Below are positions 25,466 to 34,825 of a stretch of DNA of 64,000 nt, piece by piece (positions within the stretch are counted from its first letter, which is position 1; each line of letters opens with the position of its first letter). This DNA comes from Oribacterium sp. (GTDB lineage: Bacteria > Bacillota_A > Clostridia > Lachnospirales > Lachnospiraceae), in NCBI GenBank assembly GCA_004554245.1, contig SFND01000008.1, forward strand, positions 1-64,000, written 5' to 3'. The notes below the pieces were generated by a model. It searched no databases, was not told where the DNA came from, and was given only the letters and a program-made list of their open reading frames with translations. The translations under genes and the position numbers were made by a program.

Positions 25466-26383
25466 TCACAGGCGAGCCGGACGGCTCGGTGAGGTTCTGG
25501 ATGGCTGCAGCCATGGCTCGGTGAGGTATACCTGCTTCGCGAGGCCGCTTTCCTTCGCGGAAAGCAGCGCCTGATAGCAGGCCTGTGCCTTTTCGGGATC
25601 ATCGAAGAGGCCGAACACCGTCGGGCCGGAGCCGGACATCATGGCATTCAGTGCGCCGAGCGCCATCATACGCTCTTTGATGGCGTCGATTTCCGGATGC
25701 TGCCGGCTGGTGACGGTTTCGAGGATATTCCCCATCCGTCCGGCGACTGCGCGTACATCCCGCGCCTTCAGCGCCTCGATCACCTGATCAACATTCGGGT
25801 GTGCCTCCGCCGGGAGCGTGTTTACATGCAGGTTCTCGTAGACGGCCTTCGTGGATACCGAGATCGCCGGCTTGGCGAGCACGATCGAGCAGGCCGGCAG
25901 TGCCGGGAGCGGAGTCAGAATCTCTCCGATGCCCTCGGAAAGTGCCGTCCCGCGCATGAGACAGAACGGGATGTCTGCCCCGAGCTGGACGCCACGCTTC
26001 TTCAGCTCTTCGAGACTCAGCCGGAGATCAAACAGCCGGTTCATACCGTACAGTACCGTGGCCGCATCCGCAGATCCTCCGGCCATGCCGGCGGCCACCG
26101 GGATGATCTTTCGAAGATTCATCTTCACACCGCCCTCGAGATGAAACTCGTCCATCAGCATCTTCGCCGCCCGGTACATGAGATTGTTTTCGTTGACCGG
26201 CAGAAACGGCAGATTGGTTTTCAGCACGATGCCCGGCCTGTCGGTGCGCTCGATATCGATGTTGTCGTGGAGCTTCACGGTCTGCATGATCATGCGAACA
26301 TCATGATAACCGTTCGGGCGCTGCCGCAGCACGTCGAGCGACAGATTGATTTTTCCATATGCCTGAAGTTTGATATGATTCAT
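25466..26383 (-). CDS. ispE: 4-diphosphocytidyl-2-C-methyl-D-erythritol kinase (IspE)
   Basis: GHMP-family kinase of the non-mevalonate isoprenoid pathway. 305 residues, normal length. Seen: AYGKINLSLDVLRQRPNGYHD at the N-terminus (conserved Lys and Asn), ATP motif VPVAAGMAGGSADAATVL and C-terminal MSGSGPTVFGLF. First gene of a minus-strand pair with a GntR regulator. Confidence 0.94.
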   Translation of the reverse strand: MNHIKLQAYGKINLSLDVLRQRPNGYHDVRMIMQTVKLHDNIDIERTDRPGIVLKTNLPFLPVNENNLMYRAAKMLMDEFHLEGGVKMNLRKIIPVAAGMAGGSADAATVLYGMNRLFDLRLSLEELKKRGVQLGADIPFCLMRGTALSEGIGEILTPLPALPACSIVLAKPAISVSTKAVYENLHVNTLPAEAHPNVDQVIEALKARDVRAVAGRMGNILETVTSRQHPEIDAIKERMMALGALNAMMSGSGPTVFGLFDDPEKAQACYQALLSAKESGLAKQVYLTEPWLQPSRTSPSRPARL

Positions 26384-26478
26384 AACTCCCTGTTTCCTTG
26401 ATTTGTATTTTGGCCTTTGTATACATTACTCTTATTTTAGGGCATCCCGACGTTTAAAGCAAGCGCTCCTCTGCTCTA

Positions 26479-26507
26479 TTGACAAAAGAAAAGTGGATGA
26501 GTATACT
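26479..26507 (+). promoter_or_regulatory. Consensus promoter of the tetR-RND operon
   Basis: TTGACA (26479-26484), 17-bp spacer, TATACT (26502-26507): a near-perfect sigma-A promoter. Transcription start expected near 26514, giving a leader of about 120 nt. Confidence 0.75.
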
Positions 26508-26517
26508 CTCTGACATG

Positions 26518-26534
26518 AGTGACAGACTGTCACT
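26518..26534. promoter_or_regulatory. Palindromic operator, probably for the TetR regulator
   Basis: AGTGACAGACTGTCACT is a perfect 17-bp palindrome just after the expected transcription start. Additional TGACA / TGTCA half sites flank it (26511-26515 and about 26548-26553). Such a site is typical of TetR autoregulation. Confidence 0.65.
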
Positions 26535-26635
26535 TTGGGTGACGACATGTCATCTTTTTAACATGACGAAACCGGCACCGACGTGAAGCGACGATATGCG
26601 GAGCATTCGAGGTGCCGTCAAGGAGAGGAGAATCT

Positions 26636-27304
26636 ATGGCGACGGAAAGATTTCTTAAGCTTTCCCAGGATAAAAAAGACAGAATATTACAGGCAGCAAG
26701 GCATGAATTTGCGAGGGTCCCGTTCGAGGATGCCTCGATCAATCAGATTATCAAGGAGGCCGGGATTTCTCGCGGTAGCTTCTATACCTACTTCGAGGAT
26801 AAGCTGGATCTTCTCCACTATGTATTTCGCGATGAGGGGATGCGAAACGAGCAGTATTTCCGGGAACTTCTGCTTCGAAAGCAGGGGAACTACTGGGAAG
26901 CGCTTCATGAATGGGTGTACAGCATCGAAAAGCTCATCGATCAGGGTTCGATACAGGAAGACATCAACATCATGATGCAGAGCGGTATGATGCAGCGTAT
27001 CCTTGCGTTCACCGAAAGTGGAAAGATGGACCATGCGGAGTGCATGAAGAACGAGTGGTTCCGAAGGCAGATCGATCCGACCTGCTTCCGTCATAGCGAT
27101 CGTCCGGGACAGTTTGCCGTCATCATCCGACTCGGAAACGCCATCGCGATGATGACCGTGATGGCGCTGGTCGCACATGCGCCGGAGGAGCACGCGCGTG
27201 TCCTTCGAAACTTTGAAACAGAGCTTGCCATCCTGCGAGAGGGTGCGGATCCGCATTTTCGTGTGGGGGAGGCGCCGATCGGCGATGTGAGCGCAGGCGC
27301 GTAA
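26636..27304 (+). CDS. TetR-family transcriptional regulator of the efflux operon
   Basis: 222 residues. The N-terminal helix-turn-helix region reads ILQAARHEFARVPFEDASINQI followed by IIKEAGISRGSFYTYFEDK, the standard TetR pattern; the rest is a helical ligand-binding domain with no recognisable specificity. ATG 26636 has GAGGAG 5 nt upstream. First gene of an operon with HlyD, RND and TolC-like genes, and close to a palindromic operator, so it very likely represses the pump until an inducer binds. Confidence 0.85.
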   Translation: MATERFLKLSQDKKDRILQAARHEFARVPFEDASINQIIKEAGISRGSFYTYFEDKLDLLHYVFRDEGMRNEQYFRELLLRKQGNYWEALHEWVYSIEKLIDQGSIQEDINIMMQSGMMQRILAFTESGKMDHAECMKNEWFRRQIDPTCFRHSDRPGQFAVIIRLGNAIAMMTVMALVAHAPEEHARVLRNFETELAILREGADPHFRVGEAPIGDVSAGA

Positions 27305-27392
27305 GCCATAAGTGTTCAGGCCGACGACATTGGCCAGGACCCGGATGTGAAGGAACAGTAAAATTACAAGATCAGAAAACAGGAGATTATAT

Positions 27393-28556
27393 ATGAAGAA
27401 ACAGGTAAAGATCGCCATCGGTGCCGTCATCGTACTCGGCTTTGCAGGGCTCGTGGCGACGCGCATGATGAAGCCACAGGAGGAGATGCAGACGAAGGGA
27501 CTGCCGGCGGTCACGCTGACCACGGCGACGGAGGGAAGCATCGAGCAGACGACCGCGCTTATGGGTACGGTTCAGCCGTCCGACACCTACTACATCACCC
27601 CGAAGGTGGCCGGTGAACTCGTCGAGATCTACGTTCAGAACGGCCAGTCCGTTGAGGAGGGCGCGCCGATCGCGAAGATCGATAACCAGAAGCAGATCGA
27701 TGCCGCGAAGTCTCAGATGGAGGCGGCCAATGCTTCCGTTCAGGCGGCTTCGCAGCAGGCCGCGACGGCGCAGGATGCGGTGAATCGTATGACACCGCTC
27801 TACGAGTCCGGCGATATCTCGGTGCAGAGTTATAACCAGACCGCGAACTCCGCGAAGGCCGCAGCTTCCCAGGTGGATGCTGCGAAGGCCCAGGCGGCGA
27901 GTGCGAAGCTGAACTACGAGACTCAGGTGGAGTTTGCTACGGTGACCGCACCGGCAGCCGGCGTCGTACAGAACCAGAACATGACCCTGCACGGTATGGT
28001 GTCCCAGTCCTCTCAGCTCTGCGTCATCACCGGTACCGGCGCGAAGGTCGTCAAGTTTAACGTGACCGAGGATGTCCTTCAGAACCTGACGCTGGGTCAG
28101 ACCGTGACGGTGGAAAAGAACGGTAGCAGCTATAGTGGTACGGTCACGAAGCTGACGAAGCTCGTGGATCCGCAGTCGGGACTCTTCCCGGTAGAGGCGA
28201 CCCTTTCCGGTGCCGACGCTCTTTCCGACGGCAGCAGCACGAAGCTTTCGCTGGTGGCCGCGAAGGCGGACCATGCCCTTCTCGTCCCAGTGGATGCGGT
28301 GTACTATTCCGGTGGAAATCCATACGTGTACACCTATGAAAATGGTCTCGTGAAGCGTGTCTTCATCACCACCGGTATCTCCGATGATCAGTATTATGAA
28401 GTGACGGATGGCCTCGATGGCACGGAGCAGATCGTGGACAGCTGGACCGATGACATCTATGATGGTGCCGAGGTCCGCATCGTGGATGCAAATGGCCAGA
28501 CGACCGAGGATGCATCCACAGGTGCAGAGACGGAAGAGACCCACGCAGCAGACTGA
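27393..28556 (+). CDS. HlyD/AcrA-family efflux adaptor (membrane fusion protein)
   Basis: 387 residues. One N-terminal membrane segment (about 6-24), then a lipoyl-like half (GTVQPSDTYYITPKVAGELVEIYVQNGQSVEEGAPIAKID), an Ala-rich coiled-coil hairpin (about 95-175), the second lipoyl half (ATVTAPAAGVVQ) and beta-barrel domains. Adaptors of this type link an RND pump to an outer component. GGAGA 9 nt before ATG. Followed by the pump gene after 18 bp. Confidence 0.88.
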   Translation: MKKQVKIAIGAVIVLGFAGLVATRMMKPQEEMQTKGLPAVTLTTATEGSIEQTTALMGTVQPSDTYYITPKVAGELVEIYVQNGQSVEEGAPIAKIDNQKQIDAAKSQMEAANASVQAASQQAATAQDAVNRMTPLYESGDISVQSYNQTANSAKAAASQVDAAKAQAASAKLNYETQVEFATVTAPAAGVVQNQNMTLHGMVSQSSQLCVITGTGAKVVKFNVTEDVLQNLTLGQTVTVEKNGSSYSGTVTKLTKLVDPQSGLFPVEATLSGADALSDGSSTKLSLVAAKADHALLVPVDAVYYSGGNPYVYTYENGLVKRVFITTGISDDQYYEVTDGLDGTEQIVDSWTDDIYDGAEVRIVDANGQTTEDASTGAETEETHAAD

Positions 28557-28574
28557 ACCTGAGGAGAGAATACT

Positions 28575-31500
28575 ATGCATAAAATAACCGAATTTGTCCT
28601 GAAAAGACCGGTTACCACCTTCCTCGTGGTCGTCAGTCTGATCTTTTTCGGATTCATGTCCATCACGAACCAGAAGATGGAGCTCATGTCCGACATCGAG
28701 ATGCCGATGATGATCGTCACCACGACCTATGCAGGCGCGTCACCGGAGGATGTGGATAAGCTGATCACGAAGCCGATCGAGGACGGTGTATCCGTCCTGT
28801 CGGATGTGAAGGAGGTCACCTCCCGTTCCGCAGAAAACTACGGCATGACCATCATCCAGTATGAGTATGGTACGGATATGGATGAGGCCTATGATGCGCT
28901 GAAAAAGAAAATGGATGCCATCAAGTCGAAGCTTCCGGATGGCGCAGATGATCCGACCTTCCTCGAGATGAGCATGAACGGACAGCCGTCCATGTACCTC
29001 ACCATCCAGAATCCGACGCAGGAAAACATGTACAACTATGTCGAGAATGACATCGCACCGGAGTTCAACAAGCTGAGCACGGTTGCGTCGGTGGATACGA
29101 CCGGCGGACAGAAGCAGTACGTACAGATCCAGCTGATTCCGGAGAAGCTGAAGCAGTATCATCTTTCCATGTCGACCGTGGCACAGCTTGTCAGTGCCGC
29201 AGATTTCAGCTATCCGGCGGGTACGACCAGCGTCGGCAGCCAGGATCTTTCCGTCACCACCTCGGTCAGCTACCCGGATGTGCAGTCGCTTCAGAATATC
29301 CCGATCGTCACCGGAAACGGCAGTACGATCTACCTGAAGGACATCGCCCTCGTGCAGCTCGCACTGGAGGACAAGGCGGCCATCGGCCGTTATGATGGCA
29401 ACGATACGATGATGCTGAGCATCACGAAGACCCAGGACTCCTCCGCTGTTTCCATGTCGAAGGAAGTGATGTCTGAAGTGAACGAGCTGAAGGCGAAGGA
29501 CGAGAACCTCGACATCATCGTCGTACAGGATGAGGCCGATATGATCAAGAGCTCGCTCTCATCCGTTTTCCAGACCATGATTGCCGCCGTCATCATCTCG
29601 ATGGTCATCATCTTCATCTTTTTCGGTGACTGGAAGGCATCCCTCATCGTTGGTACCTCCATCCCGATCTCGATCCTGACGGCCCTCATCGCGATGTGGG
29701 CGATGGGCTACTCCCTCAACATGATCACGATGTCTGCGCTGGTGCTCGGCGTCGGCATGATGGTCGATAACTCGATCGTCGTCCTGGAGGCCTGCTTCCG
29801 TGCGATGGATAAGTATGTGGCGATTGGCGTGAAGACGCGGCGCAGCGCAGCGGTCGAGGCCGTAAAGACGGTCGGAGAATCCGTTCTCGGATCGACGGTC
29901 ACGACCTGCGTCGTATTCCTGCCGCTCGGCTTCATGTCTGGTCTGTCGGGACAGTTCTTCGCACCGCTCGGCTTCACCATCGTGTTCTGTATGATCGCCT
30001 CGTTGATTTCGGCGGTTTCCGTCGTACCGCTCTGCTTCGTCTTCTATAAGCCGAAGGAGAACACGAAGGCACCGGCCTATAAGGCGGTCCGCAGCATGCA
30101 GGGTGGCTATCGCCGGATCATGGAGAAGCTGCTTCGGCATAAGAAGATGGTGCTTATCTCGACCGTCGGTCTCCTGATTCTGTCCTTCCTTCTGGCATCC
30201 CAGATCCGTATGGAGATGATGCCGCAGACCGATCAGGGCCAGATCGATATCACGGTTTCGACGAAGCCAGGTCTCAACATCGAGGAGGTAGATAAGATCC
30301 TTCAGAACATCGAGGCCATGGTCGCGGCCGATCCGGACACCGAGGACTATATGGTGAGCGCCGGCAGCTCGGGCATGATGTCGATGATGAGCAGTGGCGG
30401 CAACAGTGTGACGGCGTACCTGAAGAAGGATCGCAGCATGTCCACGAAGGAAAAGGCGAACGAATGGCGGAAGGCCCTCGATGGCACGAAGGACGCGGTC
30501 ATCACCGTGGAGTCCTACAGTATGATGTCGACGATGTCGACTTCGAACGATACCTACTCTACGATCATCACCTCGACGAACTATGACAAGCTGAAGGAGG
30601 CCTCCGATCAGATCATTGACGAGCTTCGTCAGCGGAAGGATGTTACCGCCGTTCACTCCTCGCTCGAGAATGCGGCACCGCTCATCAAGTTCCATGTCGA
30701 TCCGATCAAGGCGGCCGCCGAGGGCCTGACCCCGGTACAGGTCGGACAGCAGCTCTACAGCATGTTGTCCGGTACGAAGGCCATGACCATGCAGGTCGAC
30801 GATGAGGATGTGGATGTCAAGGTCGAGTACCCGAAGGATGAGTATGACCATCTTCAGAAGGTAGAGGATATCTTCCTGAGCACGCCGACCGGCACCCAGG
30901 TACAGCTGAAGGATCTCTGTGATATTAAATTCGAGGATTCTCCGGCGACCATCGTACGTGATGATCGTAAGTATCAGCTGACCATCACGGCGGATTACAC
31001 GGATCTCGCGGATAAAATGACCTCGAAGACCATCGATCAGGAGGTCATCGCGAAGTATCTCACGAACGGTATCGGCTACGCAGAGAGCTCCAGCACGAAA
31101 ATGATGATGGAAGAGTTCAGCTCGCTGGGCATGGCCATCGTCATTGCGATTTTCCTGATCTGGGTGGTCATGGCGGCACAGTTTGAGTCCATGCGCTTCT
31201 CGTTCATGGTCATGACGACCCTGCCGTTTGCGCTGATCGGTTCCTTCTTCCTGCTGTGGATCGTGGATGCGACGATCTCCATGCCGTCCCTCCTCGGTTT
31301 CTTGATGCTGATCGGTACCGTCGTAAACAACGGCATCCTCTATGTCGATACCGTGAACCAGTACCGTATGGCGATGCCGCTCCAGCGTGCCCTCATCGAG
31401 GCTGGTGCGACCCGACTTCGCCCGATCCTGATGACGACCCTCACGACCGTCGTGTCCATGATTCCGATGGCAATTGGCATCGGCGACAACGGACAGATGA

Positions 31501-31766
31501 TGCAGGGCCTCGCCCTCGTCGATGTCGGCGGTCTCACCGCCTCAACCCTCCTCGCCCTTCTGATGCTGCCGACCTACTATGCGGTCATGGATAAGCGGAA
31601 GAGAAACGTCGAGCGGGATGTTCCGGAGGCCGGCTATATGGTTGACCGTAATCCGGCCGAGTATTATCAGCAGAAAGCTGCATCGGAGTGGGAGCGCTAC
31701 GGTACCCCGGACGATGATCCGACCCCGATGAACGATTCGGATATGACCGACGGATTTCCAGATTAA
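28575..31766 (+). CDS. RND-family multidrug efflux pump (AcrB-type)
   Basis: 1063 residues, typical RND length, with 12 predicted membrane segments and two large extracytoplasmic loops after TM1 and TM7. The TM4 proton-relay motif is GVGMMVDNSIVVLE with Asp398 kept, the second Asp of AcrB (Asp408) being Asn, as occurs in several non-proteobacterial RND branches. The conserved SISPL-like and GNGQMMQGLALVDVGG segments fit. Sits in an operon with its adaptor and TolC-like proteins. Substrate is not known; drugs, bile acids or lipids are possible. Confidence 0.9.
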   Translation: MHKITEFVLKRPVTTFLVVVSLIFFGFMSITNQKMELMSDIEMPMMIVTTTYAGASPEDVDKLITKPIEDGVSVLSDVKEVTSRSAENYGMTIIQYEYGTDMDEAYDALKKKMDAIKSKLPDGADDPTFLEMSMNGQPSMYLTIQNPTQENMYNYVENDIAPEFNKLSTVASVDTTGGQKQYVQIQLIPEKLKQYHLSMSTVAQLVSAADFSYPAGTTSVGSQDLSVTTSVSYPDVQSLQNIPIVTGNGSTIYLKDIALVQLALEDKAAIGRYDGNDTMMLSITKTQDSSAVSMSKEVMSEVNELKAKDENLDIIVVQDEADMIKSSLSSVFQTMIAAVIISMVIIFIFFGDWKASLIVGTSIPISILTALIAMWAMGYSLNMITMSALVLGVGMMVDNSIVVLEACFRAMDKYVAIGVKTRRSAAVEAVKTVGESVLGSTVTTCVVFLPLGFMSGLSGQFFAPLGFTIVFCMIASLISAVSVVPLCFVFYKPKENTKAPAYKAVRSMQGGYRRIMEKLLRHKKMVLISTVGLLILSFLLASQIRMEMMPQTDQGQIDITVSTKPGLNIEEVDKILQNIEAMVAADPDTEDYMVSAGSSGMMSMMSSGGNSVTAYLKKDRSMSTKEKANEWRKALDGTKDAVITVESYSMMSTMSTSNDTYSTIITSTNYDKLKEASDQIIDELRQRKDVTAVHSSLENAAPLIKFHVDPIKAAAEGLTPVQVGQQLYSMLSGTKAMTMQVDDEDVDVKVEYPKDEYDHLQKVEDIFLSTPTGTQVQLKDLCDIKFEDSPATIVRDDRKYQLTITADYTDLADKMTSKTIDQEVIAKYLTNGIGYAESSSTKMMMEEFSSLGMAIVIAIFLIWVVMAAQFESMRFSFMVMTTLPFALIGSFFLLWIVDATISMPSLLGFLMLIGTVVNNGILYVDTVNQYRMAMPLQRALIEAGATRLRPILMTTLTTVVSMIPMAIGIGDNGQMMQGLALVDVGGLTASTLLALLMLPTYYAVMDKRKRNVERDVPEAGYMVDRNPAEYYQQKAASEWERYGTPDDDPTPMNDSDMTDGFPD

Positions 31767-31887
31767 AAGCTGTTAGTATATGCTAACTCGTGATAAAATA
31801 GCCACGGAAACGTGACAGGATGCCTGCATTGGCAGAAACAGGCGGCGGACCGCCGGGATGTGACGGTCCGTCGAAAAGGAGAGTTCA
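31767..31887 (+). other. Intercistronic hairpins between pump and TolC-like gene
   Basis: GTTAG-TATATG-CTAAC near 31771-31786 and a CGGACCG...CGGTCCG stem at about 31848-31872 separate the two genes. No T run; may stabilise or tune mRNA segments. Confidence 0.4.
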
Positions 31888-33069
31888 ATGAAGAAAAGCA
31901 GAAAGCAGATGACCGCCCTGACGCTCGTGCTCAGCATGGCGATGTCCGGACAGGTCCTCGCCGTGACGGGCGCGACGGTGGACTATGCGCCGGCGCAGAC
32001 CTCCTATGAGCGGGAGCGGACGGTGGAGCAGTGGGCGACGCTGCGTGATGATGTGATCAGCTGGGATGAGCTGCAGGACCTCGTGCATGAGTACAATCCG
32101 ACGGTGTCGGCGATGTGGCTGAACTACCGGAATAACGAGAACAGCGGCACCTATGACCTCGACTACGATGATGTGCTCGACGCCATCGAGAGCACGTATT
32201 CGAATTCGCTGGGAAACGGAGACATCTCGGATGCCACGGCAGAGATGACCCGGAGTACCTCGCTCGCGGGGATCGAAACGACGATTCAGAATTCGGACCG
32301 TCAGATCGTGGAGCTCACGAATCAGAAGACCGAGCGGAACATGACGGAGGCCATCCGGCAGCAGATCATCGCGATCTATACCTCGGAGCTTACGAAGGAG
32401 CTTGATCAGCTGACGGCGGAGTATAACGAGATGAAGATCGGCGTCGCCGAGCGGAAGCTGCAGGCGGGCACTGGTACGGAGCTCGAGGTGCTGACGGCAC
32501 AGAAGACGGCGAAGGATGCCGAGGCTGCGCTGCAGGCCGCGACCGCGGATGCCACGAAGGCACGGCAGACCGTGCTCGTGAACCTCGGCTGGAACTATGA
32601 TGCGACACCGCAGATCTGTGCGGTGCCGGAGGTGACGGACGCGATGATTGCGGCACTCGATCTCGCCCAGGATACGCAGACGGCACTTCAGAATAATTAT
32701 CAGCTGCGCATCGATCAGCGGAAGCTCGCGCTCGCCGAGAGCGACGGCACGAAGAACACGACGCAGATCACCGTGACGAACGACGAGAATCAGGTGCAGT
32801 CAAACATGACAGCCCGCTACAATGCCGTCCTGAGTGCACAGAATGAGCTTCGGAAGGCGGAGCTGAATCTTCAGAATCAGCAGACGACCCTCGGACGTGT
32901 GACCCGCAGCTACGCAGCAGGCGCGGCGAGTGCGCGTGATCTCGAGGATGCACAGTACAGTGCGGCGGCAGCAGAATATACCGTGAAGCTCGATCGCTAT
33001 GCGCTTCAGAGTGCATACTTCAGCTACCTCGCCGGCCGTGACGGCCTCGCGGGCAGCAGTGCGTCCTGA
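31888..33069 (+). CDS. TolC-family protein, first of two
   Basis: 393 residues with a signal peptide (hydrophobic to about residue 24, ending GQVLA). The mature part is almost all helix with internal duplication typical of TolC (OEP) proteins: AGTGTELEVLTAQKTAKDAEAAL and the repeat unit AAGAASARDLEDAQYSAAAAEY. In didermic bacteria TolC forms an outer-membrane channel. Here the beta-barrel part is very short or missing. GGAG precedes ATG at 7 nt. It may act in the cell wall space as an adaptor-like helical tube; that is inference. Confidence 0.78.
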   Translation: MKKSRKQMTALTLVLSMAMSGQVLAVTGATVDYAPAQTSYERERTVEQWATLRDDVISWDELQDLVHEYNPTVSAMWLNYRNNENSGTYDLDYDDVLDAIESTYSNSLGNGDISDATAEMTRSTSLAGIETTIQNSDRQIVELTNQKTERNMTEAIRQQIIAIYTSELTKELDQLTAEYNEMKIGVAERKLQAGTGTELEVLTAQKTAKDAEAALQAATADATKARQTVLVNLGWNYDATPQICAVPEVTDAMIAALDLAQDTQTALQNNYQLRIDQRKLALAESDGTKNTTQITVTNDENQVQSNMTARYNAVLSAQNELRKAELNLQNQQTTLGRVTRSYAAGAASARDLEDAQYSAAAAEYTVKLDRYALQSAYFSYLAGRDGLAGSSAS

Positions 33070-33197
33070 CGTGACGGATAAGCATGCATCTGATCGATCA
33101 GCGTGACGAGGGCGTACAGGGTACGCCGGAGTTGTATGGCTGCACAGGTCGTAAGCGTGCCTGCCACGACGATGATCGTATAAACAGGAGAGTGACG

Positions 33198-34454
33198 ATG
33201 AAGAAGAAAAAATATATGACCGCGCTTCTGATCCTGACGCTCGGTGCCTACGGCTTAGGATCGCCTGCATTGGCCGCGACCACGACCGTCAGCCATCCGC
33301 TGTACGGTGAGAGCCACACGCTGACGGGGCAGGATGCCTCAGGGCGTCCGGACGGGATGGATGACGCCACCTGGGCAGCGCTCATGGATGATGTCATCGA
33401 GTACAGCGAGATCCCGGATCTCGTGGAGTACCGGAGCATCATCGGGCGCACGCAGACGGCGATGATCGATGGACGAGCCGACGGCATGGTGCAGATGACG
33501 AATGCGCTGTCGAGTACGATCCGTGATCTGAGAGATACCATCTCGGATCTCCGGGATCGGGCGGCAGATAGTACGAGCGCGGAGGAGAAGCAGGCGCTGC
33601 TGATGCAGGTGCAGGTGCTGGAAGGCATGATCGGTACTGCCGGCGGCACGGGTCTGGCCGGAAACCAGAACCAGACAGAAAGTGGTATTTCGACCCTTGT
33701 GACGAAGCTGAAGCAGGGACTGCACCCGACGAAGGTGGCCCTGATATCCGGCATGAACGGTGCTTTCGTGGGCTACCAGAGTCTCGTGGAGCTTCGGGAG
33801 ATGTACGCGGACCAGGTCGGGATGTACGAAGGGATGTATGAGCGTGCTGTGCGGCAGCAGGCTCTCGGTTCGGCGACGGCACTCGAGGTACAGCAGGCGA
33901 AGGTGAATCTCGATGGCGCGAAGCTGAGCCTCTCCGACACCGAGGAGAAGCTGCGTTCCGTGAAGGACGCCATCGCGCTGACGCTCGGATGGAATGCGGC
34001 GGATACCGCGAAGGTGACGATCGGAAAGCTTCCGGCGTATGACGCGGGCTTCATGGCCGGTCGGAACATCGAGGCGGACATCGCCGAGGCACGGCTGCAT
34101 AATGTAGCCTATGGCAGTGCGATGGGGACGGTCGATAAGAACATCACCGGCTATACCGCGACGGATATCCAGCGGAGGTCGGCGGAGCAGAACCTCAATA
34201 TCACGATGACGGAGCTCTATAACACGGCCGTGCAGGCGGGGACGACTGCGGAGTCGGCGCAGCTCGGCTTCCGGATCGCGGACCGTCAGAAGGACTCGGC
34301 GGAGCGTATGCTGGCGGCCGGTATGATGGGCCTCACGGATTATAAGGCCGCATCGGTGCAGTATATCGCATCGAAGATGCAGGCGGACATGTCCGCCATC
34401 AACGCCTCTGCGGCGGTGCTGAACTACCAGAACGCACTGCAGGGAATTCTGTGA
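33198..34454 (+). CDS. TolC-family protein, second of two
   Basis: 418 residues with signal peptide ending PALAA (about residue 27). Helical, with duplicated motifs QALGSATALEVQQAKVNLDGAKLSL and AAGMMGLTDYKAASVQYIASK. ATG 33198 is used: AGGAG precedes it, and the earlier in-frame ATG at 33084 would place 38 non-signal residues before the signal. Two different TolC-family genes in one RND operon may form a heteromeric partner. Same gene order is expected to share the TetR-controlled promoter. Confidence 0.78.
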   Translation: MKKKKYMTALLILTLGAYGLGSPALAATTTVSHPLYGESHTLTGQDASGRPDGMDDATWAALMDDVIEYSEIPDLVEYRSIIGRTQTAMIDGRADGMVQMTNALSSTIRDLRDTISDLRDRAADSTSAEEKQALLMQVQVLEGMIGTAGGTGLAGNQNQTESGISTLVTKLKQGLHPTKVALISGMNGAFVGYQSLVELREMYADQVGMYEGMYERAVRQQALGSATALEVQQAKVNLDGAKLSLSDTEEKLRSVKDAIALTLGWNAADTAKVTIGKLPAYDAGFMAGRNIEADIAEARLHNVAYGSAMGTVDKNITGYTATDIQRRSAEQNLNITMTELYNTAVQAGTTAESAQLGFRIADRQKDSAERMLAAGMMGLTDYKAASVQYIASKMQADMSAINASAAVLNYQNALQGIL

Positions 34455-34642
34455 GCCCTTCGCTTTCATCGTGGTATGGTGGTTTCCGATGTACCTTCGG
34501 AAGAGACACCGGGTTCCAGTCCTGACTGTAATAAATTTTTTAATGAACGATGTGCAAAATTATGCGCGCCCCGTGTGCTAGGATACGGGATGTCGGAAAG
34601 CTTGAAAAAGCGTCTCCTGTGCGGGTTTTGTGCATCGTTTTT

Positions 34643-34664
34643 TCTAGTCTGTCCGCAGACTAGA
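34643..34664. repeat. Inverted repeat upstream of recA
   Basis: TCTAGTCTG-TCCG-CAGACTAGA; followed by two ACTATGGTC direct repeats. No T run follows on the + strand, so not a standard terminator; possibly an operator or remnant. Confidence 0.5.
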
Positions 34665-34757
34665 ACTATGGTCCGCAGACAGACTATGGTCGGTATAACG
34701 ACTATATTCAAAGAATAAACACTATGCTATACTTCGTGCAAAGGAAATAGTAACTCC

Positions 34758-34786
34758 TTGACAGAGATGGAATTTAAGCTTAAAAT
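34758..34786 (+). promoter_or_regulatory. recA promoter
   Basis: TTGACA (34758-34763), 17-bp spacer, TAAAAT (34781-34786). Confidence 0.7.
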
Positions 34787-34798
34787 GATGAATTAAAA

Positions 34799-34810
34799 GA
34801 ACATACGTTT
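34799..34810. promoter_or_regulatory. LexA (DinR) box of recA
   Basis: GAACATACGTTT fits the Gram-positive SOS box core GAACRNRYGTTY at every position and lies shortly after the expected transcription start, so LexA would block recA transcription until DNA damage. Confidence 0.65.
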
Positions 34811-34825
34811 TTATGGAGGATAGAT

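Larger units (their letters stand above)
34455..34825. other. Intergenic region between efflux operon and recA
   Basis: It holds a 9-bp perfect inverted repeat TCTAGTCTG/CAGACTAGA (34643-34664), a second copy of GTCCGCAGAC 20 bp later (34671-34680), and the recA promoter and LexA box. No convincing gene; a short Cys-containing frame at 34476-34718 has no ribosome binding site. Confidence 0.5.

Noticed and set aside
34476..34718. 80-codon Cys-containing frame before recA
   Set aside because: No ribosome binding site, runs through inverted and direct repeats, and does not look protein-like.
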